Assembly (NCBI RefSeq): GCF_900497805.2
Contig: NW_020954562.1
Span: 22,036,347 to 22,100,346, forward strand
Direction: 5' to 3'
Length of the DNA stretch: 64,000 nucleotides
From: Vombatus ursinus
Taxonomy: Eukaryota; Chordata; Mammalia; Diprotodontia; Vombatidae
Made by a program: the position numbers and the translations under genes. This document shows positions 9,894-21,363 of the stretch, one piece after another. Each line of letters begins with the position of its first letter. The stretch's first letter is position 1. Under the pieces are notes generated by a model, which was not told the origin of the DNA, did not search any database, and saw nothing but the letters and a program-made list of their open reading frames with translations.

Positions 9894-11017
9894 GGCATAG
9901 ACCAACATTTTGCACTGTATACCAAGATAAAGTCAAAATGGGTACACTATTTAAATATAAAGGCTGATACTATAAGCAAGCTAGGAGAGCAAGTTATAGT
10001 TTACCTGTCAGGTTTATGGAGAAGCACAGAATTTATTACCAAAGAAGAGATAGAAAGCATTATGAAATGCAAAATGGATGATTTTGATTACATTATATTA
10101 CAAAATTTTTGCACAAAGCCAATGCAACCAAGATTAGAAGGGAAGCAGAAAGCTAGGAAATGATTTTTATGGCCAGTGTCTCTTATAAAGGCCTCATTTC
10201 TAAAATATATAGAGAACTGAGTCAAATTTATTAAATTACAAGTCATTCCCCAATTGGTCAATGGTCAAAGGAAATGAATAAGCAGTTTGCAGAGAAAGAA
10301 ATTCAGGCTATCTATAGTCATATGAAAAAATGCTCTAAATCACTATTAATTAGAGAAATGCAAATCAAAACAACTCTGAGGTACCACCTCACAACTATCA
10401 GATTGGCTAACATGACAAAACAGGAAAATGATAAATGTTGGAGAAGATATGGAAAAATTAGAACATCAGTGCATTGCTGGTGGAATTATGAACTGATCCA
10501 ACCATTCTGGAGAGCAATTTGGAACTATGCCCAAAGGACTATAAAAATGTGCATACCCTTTGACCCAGCAATACCACTTCTAAGTCTGTATCCCAAAGAG
10601 ACCATAAAAATGGAAAAAAGACCTACATGTACAAAAATATTTATAGCAACTTTTTGTAGTGGCAAAGAATTGGAAATTAAAGGGATGCTTATTAATTGGG
10701 GAATGGCTGAGTAAGTTATGGTATATGAATGTAATGGAATTCTATTATGCTGTAAGAAATGAGGAGAAGGTGGACTTCAGAAAAATCTTTAAAGACTTAT
10801 ATGAACTGATGCTGAGTGAAGTGAGCAAGACCAGGAGAACATTGTACACAGTAAGAGCCACATTGTCCTATGACTAACTTTGATAGACTTAACTCTTCTC
10901 AGTAATGCAAGGATCTAAGACAACTCCAAAAGACTCATAATGGAAAATGCTATCCACATCTGGAAAAAGAACTTTGGAGTCTGAATGTAGATAGAAGCAT
11001 ACTATTTGCTCTCTCTC

Positions 11018-11046
11018 TCTCTCTCTTTTGTTGTTGTTGTTGTTTT
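11018..11046. repeat. CT and TTG simple repeats in L1 3' UTR
   Basis: A (CT)n run from about 11010 passes into (TTG)n within the L1 3' UTR. Confidence 0.8.
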
Positions 11047-11268
11047 GTTTCTTCTTTCTCATGGTTCTTCCCATTGGTTCTAATTCTTCCTTACAACATG
11101 GCTAATGTGTAAATATGTTTAATATGAACGTATATGTAGAGCCCATATTAGATTGCTTGCTCTCTTGGGGTGGGGGGAAAGAAAGGAGGTGGAGAACATT
11201 TAAAACTCAAAATCTTATGGGAGTGAATGTTGAAAACTAAAAATAAATTAATTAATTTTTTTTAAAAA

Positions 11269-11283
11269 GAAAGATTATGCTCA
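11269..11283. repeat. Target-site duplication, right
   Basis: gaaagattatgctca is the partner of 6877-6891 and directly follows the A-rich end of the younger L1. Confidence 0.9.
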
Positions 11284-12768
11284 ATTTAACTGGGTAGTTC
11301 ATTCTTGGTTGTAATTAAAGCCCTTTTGCCTTCCAGAATATCATATTTTAAGCCCTCTGACACTCCAGTTTCAAAGCTGCTAAATCCTGTGTTATCCTGA
11401 CTTTATGATATTTGAATTATTTCTTCCTGGCTGCTTGCAGTATTTTTTCCCTTAGTCTGGGAAATCTGGAATTTGGATGTAATGTTCCTGGGAGTTTTCT
11501 TTTTGGGATCTCTTTCAGGACATGATTGGTGGATTCTTTCAATTATTATTTTCCCCTCTGGATATCAGGGCAGTTTTACTTGATAACTTCTTGAAAGATG
11601 CTGTCCAGTCCCCCCCCCCCTTTTTTTTGAGCATGGCTTTCAGGTAGTCCAATAATTCTTAAATTATATCTGCTGGATCTATTTTCCAGGTCATTTTTTT
11701 CCAATGAGATATTTTACATTTTCTTCTGTTGTTTTTCATTCCTTTGATTTTGTTTGATTGATTCTTGATGTCTCATAGAGTCATTAGCTTCCATTTATCC
11801 AATTCTAATTTTTAATGAATTATTTTCTTCATTTAGATTTTGTACTTCTTTTTTCATTCTGCTAATTCTGCTTTTTAAGAAACTGTTTTCTTCATCAGAC
11901 TTTTCTGTCTCCTTTTCCATGTGGCCAGTTCTACTTTTTTAGGAGTTTTTTCCTTCCTTTTTTTGTGTTTTTTTTTTCAACCTGTTGCCTCTTTTTTCAT
12001 GATTCTCTAGCATAACTCTCATTTCTTTGCCCAATTTTTCTTTTACTGCTCTTATTTGATTTTTAAAATCCTTTTTGAGCTCTTCCAGAAGGACTTTTTG
12101 GACCTGAGACCAATTTATATTTCTGTTTGAGGCTTCACATATATGCATTTTGACATCATTGTGCTCTTTTGAGTTTATATTTTAATATTCTCTGGTCCCA
12201 TAGTTGCTTTATAAGGTCAGGGGTTTTTTTGGTTTTTTTTTGCTCATTTTTCATCCTATTTCATAACTTTTAAAGGTGACCTCTGCTCCTGGGATACACG
12301 GGACACCATCCTAAGCTTCTTGTGCCAGGGGCCACAGACCAGGGGACTGGTTACTGTTTTTTGGTTTTTGTTTTTTTTTGTCCCAGGGCTTCTAGTACTG
12401 GCTGACCTGACCATTAGCATGCTGCATCTCGGCTGTAGACCTCACAGCTAGCCTGCTGTGTCACTGGTCTGTCAAGCCAGGACTGTGGAGCCCTGGTTGC
12501 TGATTTGTGCTGGGGCTAGGGACCTCCTACTGGCTTGCCCAAACACTGCCTATGCTGAGCTATGCTGAGTGAGACAGATCTTTCCTATAGTCCTTCTCAG
12601 TTATCTTTGCTGGAAAATTGTTTCACTCTATCTTTTGTGGGTTCTGTTTATACTCAAGGTCTGTGAGTATTTTGAGACATGATTTAAAATTGTTTTGAGG
12701 GAAATTGGGGAGAGCTCTAGGAACTTCTTGTCTTTTCTTTGACATCTTGGCTCCATCTTAAGTTGCTT
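11284..12768 (-). mobile_element. Older L1, 5' UTR and ORF1
   Basis: The right half of the split minus-strand L1. Its 5' end is near 12765 (antisense start taagatggagccaagatgtc). A 5' UTR runs to about 12180. ORF1 follows, with the N-terminal coiled-coil part NINWSQVQKVLLEELKKDF and KEKLGKEMRVMLENHEKRG at 11939-12148. An RRM-like block with IIGLPESHAQKK lies near 11630. The C-terminal block ERIHQSCPERDPKRKLPGT lies near 11520. Stops and frame changes break it. A C10 run joined to T8 lies at about 11611-11628. The reading continues at 6876. Confidence 0.85.
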
Positions 12769-12855
12769 ATATTCTGTTGGCAATAATTCTGTCTGATAGA
12801 CCTGGGGGTGAGGACTGGCAATATATTCCTCATCATTTGAATTTTTAAAATCAAT

Positions 12856-12906
<51 letters not shown>
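12856..12906. repeat. (GT)n microsatellite
   Basis: About 25 uninterrupted GT units. Confidence 0.97.
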
Positions 12907-13324
12907 TTCTTTTCTGCATGAGATAATGAGACTTCCAGGTCATATGAACAAAAAGATGGAGGACTAGATATTTTCTCTGATCTGTACGACCTCTTATACC
13001 TCTCCAAAGCAGAAGTTATGCACCAAAGATAAAGCAATTTAGCTGTCTCCATGGACTGTGATGCCAAGAATCTAAAAGGTAAAAAACCTACAAAACAAAA
13101 CCCATGAAATGATGCTCATTGGCCTTGAGCTCACTCAGCACCCCATTCCCCTACTTCTCACACTGCATTAACAGACTGAACATGATATAAACCAATGACA
13201 GTAACAGAGCCTCTGCCTGGTCCAAAGAACTAAGAAATAAAGGGAGCAGGATTGGACATCAGGAAAGGATATTTTCTGTCTCTCTCTCTCTATCTGTCTC
13301 TGTCTCTGTGTCTGTCTGTCTGTC

Positions 13325-13357
<33 letters not shown>

Positions 13358-13782
13358 GTATTGGGACTATGAAACATTCCACTAAACCTGTGGGAAAGAG
13401 CATAGCATCAAGCTGGAACCAGTTCTGACCACTCAGAAATCACCGGAGGCAGGGACCTAGGCTAGTGAACTGTGAATTATTCAGTTTGGGAGGAGGCTGA
13501 AATGCTTTGAAATCCAACTCCCAAGGAAACCACGAGCAGAAGGGAAGGGATCAAAAAGTGAATGATTGGAAAAGTAAGAGGAAAAAAAGACTGGAAATTA
13601 CTAAATATTTCAGGAAGAAGAAAACTCATAGACCTTGAGTATGAACAGATACATCAATAGGAAAAACAGTAACAACAGAAGGAAATATGACTTCTAGACT
13701 TAGTAAATTAATTCAAGCATTCATGAATACTGAAAAGTAAAGGAAAATGACCTAATACTTGATGAGACAGAGGACCTTATGG
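12907..13782. other. No gene recognised
   Basis: It contains a CT/TGTC-rich simple repeat at about 13278-13360 and otherwise no recognised repeat or protein-like frame. Confidence 0.5.
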
Positions 13783-14456
13783 GAAAATGCTCTAAATCAT
13801 TATTGATTGGAGAAGTGCTAAAACAACTATGATGTATCATCTCATATCTATCAGACTGGCTAAAATGATAGAAGGAAAAAATGACAAATGTTGAACAGCA
13901 TATGAAATATACTGTTGGTGGAATTGTGAACTAATCTAACCATTTGGGAGAACAAATTGGAATTATGCCCAAAGAGTTATAAAACTATGCATACCCTTTG
14001 ACCCAGTGATTCCACTATTGGGTCTGTTCCCAAGGTAATGAGAGAAAAAGGAAAAGAACTATGTGTTCTAAAATATTTGTAGAAGCTCTCTTTGCAGTGG
14101 CAAAAAGTTGGAAATTGAGGGGATGCCCATTAATTAGAGAATGGTTGAACAAGTTGTAATATAAAATTGTGATGGAATACAACAGTGCTATAAGAAATGA
14201 CAAGCTGGCTGGCTTTAGAAAAACATGGAAAAAACTTGCTTGAAATAATGCAGAAAAGAGCCAAGAGAATATTGTATATAGCAACAGCGATATTGTTCAA
14301 AGAGTAATTGTGAATGTCTAAGCAACTCTGAGTAATATGATCATTCAAATCAACTATGAAGGACTTATAAAGGAAAATGCTATCCACCTCCAGAGAAATA
14401 GCTCATATGTGAAAGTATGAAGTCTATACTTCCACATATATAATAAATTTTAAAGA
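13783..14456 (+). mobile_element. L1 LINE, ORF2 3' end and 3' UTR
   Basis: It matches the same part of the L1 at 10330-10990: aaaatgctctaaatcattat, cataccctttgacccag, the block attagagaatggttgaacaa, and tggaatacaacagtgctata. The 5' truncation is at about 13783. The frame is broken. Confidence 0.85.
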
Positions 14457-14885
14457 TCATACTATAGAACACTTAGAAGAGAAGCAGATATACCTCTCAC
14501 AGCTGTGGGTAGGAGAGTACCTGATGGGCCTCAAATCCACTGATGAGTTAGGGGGATGTCCACCCCAAGCATGTGAAGACTTCCTCCATTGGAATGGACA
14601 GATGAAAACAATTTGTTCCAATGGCCACAAAGGCTCCTGAAGCAAGCGCAGTGGTTGTGGCTTAGAGCTTGCTCAGACATCAAAGATGCTAAGCTGTATT
14701 CTGGGCCATTGCCAGCCATCTTTTGTCCAGCCACTGGACTTTGATGACTCAGGAAGAGAGAGTGAGGCTGAAGACTGTGCAATTCTGCCTCACTTAAATT
14801 CAATTCACCCAAGAGTCAACCTGCGATACCATTGGTTCTCTTTGAAAATGGAGGACAAACAACAGGGAAATCTTATCTTACAGAG
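14457..14885 (+). repeat. Probable dispersed marsupial repeat, unnamed
   Basis: The stretch with gggccattgccagccatc, gtgaggctgaagactgtgca and an ending in tggaggacaaacaacaggga recalls a dispersed marsupial repeat ending in gaaggacaaacaac. I cannot name the family from memory. No protein-like frame is present. Confidence 0.4.
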
Positions 14886-14889
14886 CTTA

Positions 14890-14998
14890 AGGCAAGCTCC
14901 TTGAGGGCAGGGAATCTTTTTCATCTTAACCTTTTATCCTTAACACATTACTTTATACTTCACTGGACCCAATAAATGCATATTAGATTAGATTAAGT
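14890..14998 (+). repeat. L2 LINE 3' end
   Basis: The block caagctccttgagggcaggg followed downstream by caataaatgcat is a typical L2 tail. Confidence 0.8.
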
Positions 14999-15735
14999 CT
15001 TTATTCCCTGGTTTATATTGTTCTTTTTTTGTGCCTCTTCAAATATATGTATTTTAGCAGGTTTATTTTCCACCTATAGATCTGGGGAACTGATGAATTG
15101 CTTTATAAAAGAAATGTCCCGTCTCCAAACTGCAGTGTGTGTAATGTCTATGGATTCTTAGATTCATTGGGATGCTCACACATTTCCTTGTTGGGAGGTG
15201 AGATGAAGCTAAAAGTAGATGAAATGGTCAATGGAGCAAGGGAAAATAAATCTAGAGCTTCAAGAAAGGCCTTGCTTATTTTACAATATGTCACTATGCC
15301 CTGTCCTGGCAGGTGACTTATATTAATCTATTTTATGTCTCATATGGGAATAGGTTCAAAGTGGCTAAAAAACTGCTTTTATATTATAAGATAGATTGAC
15401 TCTTATGAGAATAACAGAGGGACATGGCTATTTTTTGTGTGCCCCCAAATGATATATCATTTGCACAATTCATGAGGCCAAATATCAGTTTACAAATAAA
15501 TATGACTTTTACAATGTACATTCATATACCGTTCAGATATCCTACATAAGATCCTAGACCATCAAATACACTCTTCAAAAGGGGTAGGAGCAAGGAGGTG
15601 GTAGAATGGTTGATAACTTTAAATTGTTAGTTCTTTCTAATATTCCTAAAATAAAATGCCTTGGAGGTACAAGAAGCATAAGGGCAAAGTATTCTGTGCT
15701 TTAAGAATCAGCCAAACATAGATGTAGCTGCTTTT
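14999..15735. other. No gene recognised
   Basis: The 72-codon frame at 15098-15316 has no recognised similarity. No repeat identified. Confidence 0.45.
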
Positions 15736-15739
15736 AGAT

Positions 15740-15932
15740 CTTGTCTACTGCTAGTACCCTTCCTAACCACTTTGTATTTATTTTACATTTATTCTCCATG
15801 TATTCATACTGCATATACATATATACATGCATACACACATATGTATGTATGTTTATTCACTAACAGATATTAGGTTCCTGGAGAGCAGGGACTGTTCCAT
15901 TTTTTGCTTTAGCAGTGAATAAATGCATTGGT
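15740..15932 (+). repeat. L2 LINE 3' end with internal microsatellite
   Basis: taggttcctggagagcaggg and gcagtgaataaatgcattgg mark the tail. A TATG/CATA-rich run lies at about 15805-15850. Confidence 0.6.
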
Positions 15933-16081
15933 TTATGCATTGGTCCTAGTTTTGTGACTTGTAATGGTGGTTACTCAGCAGAGGGTAGTGTGGTTGTTAG
16001 CTAAGCTGACTTTTATGCCATGGCAGGATATTTGTGACCTCTTCACTTGGTTCCCTGCTTGGGTCATGTTGGGATCTAACA

Positions 16082-16151
16082 TACAATCATTGGCTCTAGA
16101 GGTGGAAGGGACCCTTGAGGCCATCTAGTTCAATTTCCTCAATTTAGATGG

Positions 16152-16182
<31 letters not shown>

Positions 16183-16312
16183 CAAAAACCTAAGACCCAG
16201 GGAGGTTAAATAATTGCCTAAGGTCACGCAGGCAGCAAGCCCAAGAGATAGGGTATCAATCCAGATTTTCCCCAAAGTCAGTGATCATTGTGTCACACAG
16301 TATCTAGGCGTG
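16082..16312 (-). repeat. MIR3/THER-type CORE-SINE with (AAAAC)n
   Basis: The antisense block agaggtggaagggaccctt, then gaggccatctagttcaa, then agacccagggaggttaaat is the dispersed MIR3/THER type. An (AAAAC)n run at 16152-16190 has expanded inside it. Confidence 0.8.
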
Positions 16313-16669
16313 TGCTTGTATCCACAAATGAAATCTCTCATATCTTGCACCTGGCAACTACTTATTTAGTCCCTCAAAAGCTGCTATTGGTCTTAGGGCT
16401 TAGTGCTCTTTTTGGAGGTCAGATGGGATGACATGTTGCCTTGAGTACTGGAACAGAGTCTTCTATGTTTCCCTAAAGGAAGATAGCATTGCCTTCCTGG
16501 CTATTGAAATCACTCCAAAGGTCAATGGCTAGAAAGGAAGAGAAGGATCAGCTCACATCTCATTGCATTGCTTCTTCCTCTCTCACTGCAATTGTTTTCA
16601 AAATCCTAGGCCCTGTCTTTCATCACCTGTATTAAGCTCCTAAGAACCTAGGGGTGTTCTTCATTGCCG

Positions 16670-16830
16670 GGGAGCAGGAGGCCCAGTACATATTAGCTAT
16701 TTGACTTTTGGCAAGTAATTTATACTCTTGGCCTCAGGGTTTTGTTTTGTTATCTGTGAAATGAAGAGTTCAGACCAGCTGATACATAAGGTTACTTTCA
16801 ACTTTAAAAATATTCCAAATCCTTCCTATG
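16670..16830 (+). repeat. MIR-type SINE fragment
   Basis: The blocks tatttgacttttggcaagta and ttgttatctgtgaaatgaag match the sense MIR core and 3' part. Confidence 0.6.
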
Positions 16831-17877
16831 TTTTCCCTCACAAAGTATACTGTATTAGTTTCCATCTGGGACAGGACTGGATTGAAGTTAAGTTCCAGAC
16901 AGATCTTACCTTTACTTTTGCCATAAAACCTAGATTAGAATTGATGACCTCCTAGTCCATAAATACAAAATGCATGACAAAGGCCTTAGCAAACAAGAAA
17001 TTTATCAGAAAGCAGGCCAATTGTCAGGGCACAAGTAAAATGCAGCAGAGAAGCTTTGTCAAGCAGGCCTTTTTTGCTGAATGAAGATAACATTGATTGG
17101 TACAGCCAATCTCTCTGTTCCCTTAGGCAAAAAACAGGGAGGGATGGTGGCCATGGAAAGGGAGTTCCACAGGAAAATGGGAAAGATCGGTGGGATCTCT
17201 GGGGAATGGGAAGCAGCAGATGGCACATGCGAAGAAGAAACTCTTGTTACTTAGCACATTGCCTATGATTATGCTGTTGATTTGACTGAATCCTTTAGAA
17301 GGCAGCTTCTACCCCCAGAAAAGGTTTCATTTTTTTTTTTTCATCCTGATAGGAAGCATGAAAGAGGTAACAGTTTCCTGCTATCATCCAAAAAACAACC
17401 CCACATCCTATCATATACACATATATATATTTTCCCTCTATTTTCACGTCAATGTGGTGACATTTATGACCTGATTGTATATTGTAGAAAAATAAATAAT
17501 TCATTTATCTTTTGGGAAGATAAAATGGTACATTTGTATTTTCTGATGGAACAATGAGAGAAGTCTCTAGAAACATTGGAGACAAACTAGTAAGTAGAAA
17601 AATATTTACTGTGTTATATTTATTTTCTTAGAATTCCAAATATTTCAGAAATAGAGGTTTTGCTTTTTATATTATTGAAATTATAAGTAAGAAACAAATG
17701 AAATCTGCCTTGGTGGGGATGGAGAAAAAGTCTTTTCTGATTTACCCTTTTCCTACCAGTAAGGAAAAAAAAATCTAGCATACCTAAAATTACAATTCTG
17801 TCATAGAATCAGAAAATATAAGTTTAGTGAGATTAATTGGAGGTTATATTTTACTGGGATGTAAAAGATGTTTTATA

Positions 17878-17908
<31 letters not shown>

Positions 17909-18127
17909 GTATGTAAAAATATAAAAGTTAGTAAACAAGATGTCCCAGAAATTGATTCATGGAAAAATAATCCTGGAGGCTGGTAACTCAGTGACTAATT
18001 TCATATTTTTAGGTCAGAATTTTTTTTTTTTGCTCACCTTACTTTTTAAAAACACATTTTTGGCATTTAACTTGAAAGAGAAAAATGATGTGCTAAGTTG
18101 GATAGAATGCTGGGCTTGGAGTCTTGA
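16831..18127. other. No gene recognised; (TA)n inside
   Basis: No protein-like exon. A TATA-rich microsatellite lies at 17874-17912. Frames at 17056-17268 and 17282-17557 have no recognised similarity. Confidence 0.45.
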
Positions 18128-18380
18128 ATCAGTCATTTAGTCAATCAACAAATATTTAGTGAGCCAGAACATGTGGGAGGGGATGGAAATTAAGTACAAA
18201 AAGTAAAAAAACTCACCATTCACAAGGAGACAACAAAAATATACAAAATATATACAGCATAAATGTAATATTAGTAAGCACACATATATATGTACATACA
18301 TATGAACATGCATGTACAATATAATGTATTACATATGTAATATATACTTACATATAAGTATGTATACATATGTATACATA
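18128..18380 (-). repeat. L2 3' end fragment and TA-rich sequence
   Basis: An antisense L2 tail (cagtcatttagtcaatcaac, then aaatatttagtgagc) is followed from about 18270 by TATG/CATA-rich simple sequence. Confidence 0.55.
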
Positions 18381-18867
18381 CACACACAAGGTAATTCAGG
18401 AGAGTTGGCACTAGAATTCAAGGACCATGGTGCCTGAACTGTAATTTAAAGAGGAAGGACTCCATGAGACAAAGATAAAGAGGATGGCGGAGGCTTTCTT
18501 TCAGGCCTAGGAGAAGCTTTAGTTCCTGCTTGTCATACTCGGGTAAGTCATTTAACCTAAGGCAAATTCCTTAGGATTTATTTATTTATTCACATAGTTA
18601 TAGGTAGTAAGTAGTAGGGCTACCACATCCTAGCTCCTTAGCAATATTTTTATGTAAAGAGAAGTCTTGGGATGAAATATCAAACATTCTTAGTATGTGA
18701 AGATTATTTCATAGTTCAAAAGGGTCAACATTTTAAAAGATTTGTAATTTTACTGAGATAGGTAACCCCTATATCAAGACCAAATTTCAAGCCTTCAACC
18801 CTTTTGATGAATGGTTTCATAAGTTACTGTGGCCAGAAATCAGTTACCTGGTAGCTAACCTTCTGGT

Positions 18868-19045
18868 GATGAATCTTTGGAAAGTCAATAGTATGGTGGA
18901 AAAAGCACTCATCCTTGTGTTAGAAGACCAGCTCTGCCACTTGCTAACTGTATTATCTAATTCAATCAACCCCTCTGGGGTTCCATTTTCTCAACTGGAC
19001 CAAATGGACTGTAAGGTTCTTTGCAGGTCTTAAATCTTTCATCCT
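18868..19045 (+). repeat. MIR/THER-type SINE
   Basis: tagtatggtggaaaaagcac, the gccacttgctaactgta block and tggactgtaaggttctttgc follow the order of a sense THER/MIR element. Confidence 0.7.
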
Positions 19046-20127
19046 GCTCATCCTTGGGCAACCATAAGTTATAAGGTCCATATTCAAAATATCTCCAACT
19101 TGGTAGGATATACTAGGGCTTAAATTATATTGACATAACCTTCTAGAATTCAGGGCTGCCTCCACACTACAAGGAAGCTGTAGGAATAGGACTTTTTAAT
19201 TTTCTAGGAATAGGAGGTTACCAGTCTCATCTTCTTATGGTAACTCCTTACGATATGCTAAAAGAGCACTGAAGCACCAGGGTGAAGTTTCCTTTATTTG
19301 TTGTGCAAATTTTACAAAAAGGGTGAATTTCATTGGAATAATTTAACTTGTTTGAAAAAGACAACTATCTTAACAGGCAACCTGAGGAGTTGAACAATTA
19401 TCCTATGGTCAATGTAGATATTTCTTCCTTATAGATCAGGCCCCAAATGTCTTCTTTTTAAAAAATGGAAGACAGGAGAGGGAACTGACTTGACTTGGAG
19501 GTGATAGGAAAAAATTCACATGAAAATTTTCACCAGCCATTTGGAGAATTAGAATTGTATTAGAAATACATTAGAGATGTAGATTTGCCAGTTAATTAAT
19601 AATTGAGTTGTTAATTGGATCTATATGAGTAGACTCTTTCATCCTTTTTCCTACCAAGAGAAAAATCATTCAGAGAAAAGAGCTAGATAGTTGACATATT
19701 TGCAGGGAGAATTAAATATTGGGGAATGCCCGTTGAAGAAAAGCTAGTTAAAGACAAATGTACCAGTTAGGGCAGCAGGATGGTAAGAAGACAACCATGG
19801 AAGCCAAGGAGGTGAGGATTGTCAATGGTGCTGCAGAGTTGTGGGAAAGTCAGTGAGTACTACAGGCCTGTTGAAAGTATTACATGGGCTTTGATTATTG
19901 ACAGCTTTCAGGAGGAAAGTTTCAATGTGATTGTGATTATAGAAATAATATTCACGGGTTTAGAGGAAAGAATGAATGATGAAGATTGTAGTCAGGGCAT
20001 CAAGTATAGAATACTCATTTGACAAACTAAATAGTGAAAGGGAGGAGCAAATCATGATATTTAGAGAGGGCAGCAGGGGTTGATGAAAACGTTTTTAAGA
20101 CAGAGGAAATCTATGCTCACTCTTGCC
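19046..20127. other. No gene recognised
   Basis: No convincing repeat or coding frame. The frame at 19819-20022 (67 codons) is unrecognised. Confidence 0.45.
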
Positions 20128-20301
20128 TCTAGGATCAAATGCAAATTAATTTGTCACTTAAAGTCCTTCATAACCTGGCTCTAACCTACTTTTGGCTTTA
20201 TTGTATTTATTATTATTTTATATTATATCATATTTATATTTATATCATGTTATATTTCTTATATTATATCTATATTATGTGATGATATATTTGTTTATTT
20301 T

Positions 20302-20444
20302 TGTTTTTTTGGTGAGGCAATTGGGGTTAAGTGACTTGACCAGATCACACAGCTAGTAAGTGTCAAGTGCCTGAGGCTGGATTTGAACTCAGGTCCTCCT
20401 ACTCCAGGGCCAGTGATCTATTCACTGTGCCACCTAGCTGCTCC
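20302..20444 (-). repeat. WALLSI/WSINE-type A-tailed SINE
   Basis: The antisense copy begins with T-rich sequence, then ggtgaggcaattggggttaa, and ends at the tRNA-like head with tgccacctagctgctcc. It shows few substitutions and is relatively young. Confidence 0.9.
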
Positions 20445-20674
20445 ATATTATGCTATATTTGGCTTTCTTATACATTAAGCTCTTCTTCATGCACTCCATG
20501 ACGCAACTAAAATGGTGGTCTTCATCTTCTTTACACACAACATATCATCTCTGATATTCTATGCTTTGTACAATTTGTCCCCTAATCCCTGGGATACATT
20601 TTGTTTTCATGTCCATCTTTAGAATCCCTAATTTCTTTCAAAGCTGAACTTGAGTCTTACAATATTAATGTTAA

Positions 20675-20912
20675 CAATAATTGCTAACATTTATATAGTG
20701 CATCCTAAGTGGCAGGCACTGTGATACATGCTTTACAATTACCACCTCGTTTGAGCCTCACAAGATCTCTGTATTTTTGTTATCTCTATTTTACGGACAA
20801 AAAATAAACTAAGCCAAATAGGTTAAATAACTTTCCTGGGGTCTTACCCAGCTGAAGGCACATTTGAACTCAGGTCTTCCTGATGCCAAGCTTACTGTAC
20901 CATCTGGCTGCC
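20675..20912 (-). repeat. MIR SINE
   Basis: An antisense MIR with aggttaaataactttcctgg and acatttgaactcaggtcttc, inside the L2. Confidence 0.8.
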
Positions 20913-21110
20913 TTAATGTTTCATGTTTTCTACGTGAAACCCTTCCTAGCCCCTCCATTGTTAATACCCTTCCCATTTATCTTGTATTTATTTTGTACAT
21001 GAAAATACACACATGTTGTCTATCCTGATAGAAAGCTAGCTCCTTTGAAAATGAACTTTCATTTTTGTCTTTGATCACTAGCACTTAGCAAAGTACTCAG
21101 CACTAAGCTT

Positions 21111-21363
21111 TGTCATTCAGTCATTTCAGTCACGTCTGACTCTTTGTGACCTCACTTGGGGTTTTCTTGGCAGAGATACTGGAATGGTTTGCCATTTCCT
21201 TTTCCAGCTCATTTTGCAGATGAGGAAACTGAGGCAAAAAGGTTAAGTGACTTGCCCAGGGTCATACAGCTAGTAAATAGCTGAGGCCAGATTTGAACTC
21301 TGGGAGATGAACCTTCATGACTCGAGGCCCAACATTCTATCCACTACACCACTTAGTTGCCCC
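21111..21363 (-). repeat. MAR1-type SINE
   Basis: The antisense copy runs from the RTE-type tail (gtcacgtctgactctttgtg) through ggaatggtttgccatttcct to the tRNA-like head (ccactacaccacttagttgc). It sits in the tail of the preceding L2, whose end seems to resume at about 21368. Confidence 0.92.

Larger units (their letters stand above)
7610..10880 (+). pseudogene. L1 ORF2 (reverse transcriptase) pseudogene
   Basis: Recognisable blocks are [20 protein letters not shown] at about 7892, [26 protein letters not shown], and, after broken frames, LFADDMMIYFENP at about 8535 and INPHKSSALLYVTNKAQQQE. C-terminal parts are [20 protein letters not shown] (ending near 9257) and CSKSLLIREMQIKTTLRYHL (about 10333). 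LNYRLL-type spacing is lost. The endonuclease is missing, several stops and frame changes are present, and the inverted insert at 9264-9893 interrupts it. In related L1s the segments ending at about 9260 and starting at about 9895 are almost adjacent. Confidence 0.85.
6892..11268 (+). mobile_element. Younger L1 LINE, internally deleted, with an inverted internal duplication
   Basis: This is a plus-strand L1 inserted in an older minus-strand L1. In order it holds: a 5' UTR from 6892; the start of ORF1 at 7500 (MRQKQKWTMTIDSYYGDRED); a (CAA)n at about 7561-7593; then ORF2 from just before the RT domain ([24 protein letters not shown]). RT motifs follow, including [15 protein letters not shown] and the SGYKIN-like VGYKINPHKSS. 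The ORF2 C-terminus and a 3' UTR reach the A-rich end near 11268. Most of ORF1 and the endonuclease are missing, joined at the CAA run. At 9264-9893 a 630-bp inverted copy of 7898-8527 interrupts ORF2. Stops and frameshifts are scattered through the coding parts, so it is dead. Confidence 0.9.
20128..21110 (+). repeat. L2 LINE 3' region, interrupted by two SINEs
   Basis: Pieces in order are taggatcaaatgcaaatta at 20130, agtccttcataacctggctc, tagaatccctaatttctttc at about 20622, gaaacccttcctagccc at 20936, and the tail agcacttagcaaagtactca. An A-tailed SINE (20302-20444) and a MIR (20675-20912) interrupt it. A TATT-rich run lies at 20200-20285. Confidence 0.8.
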
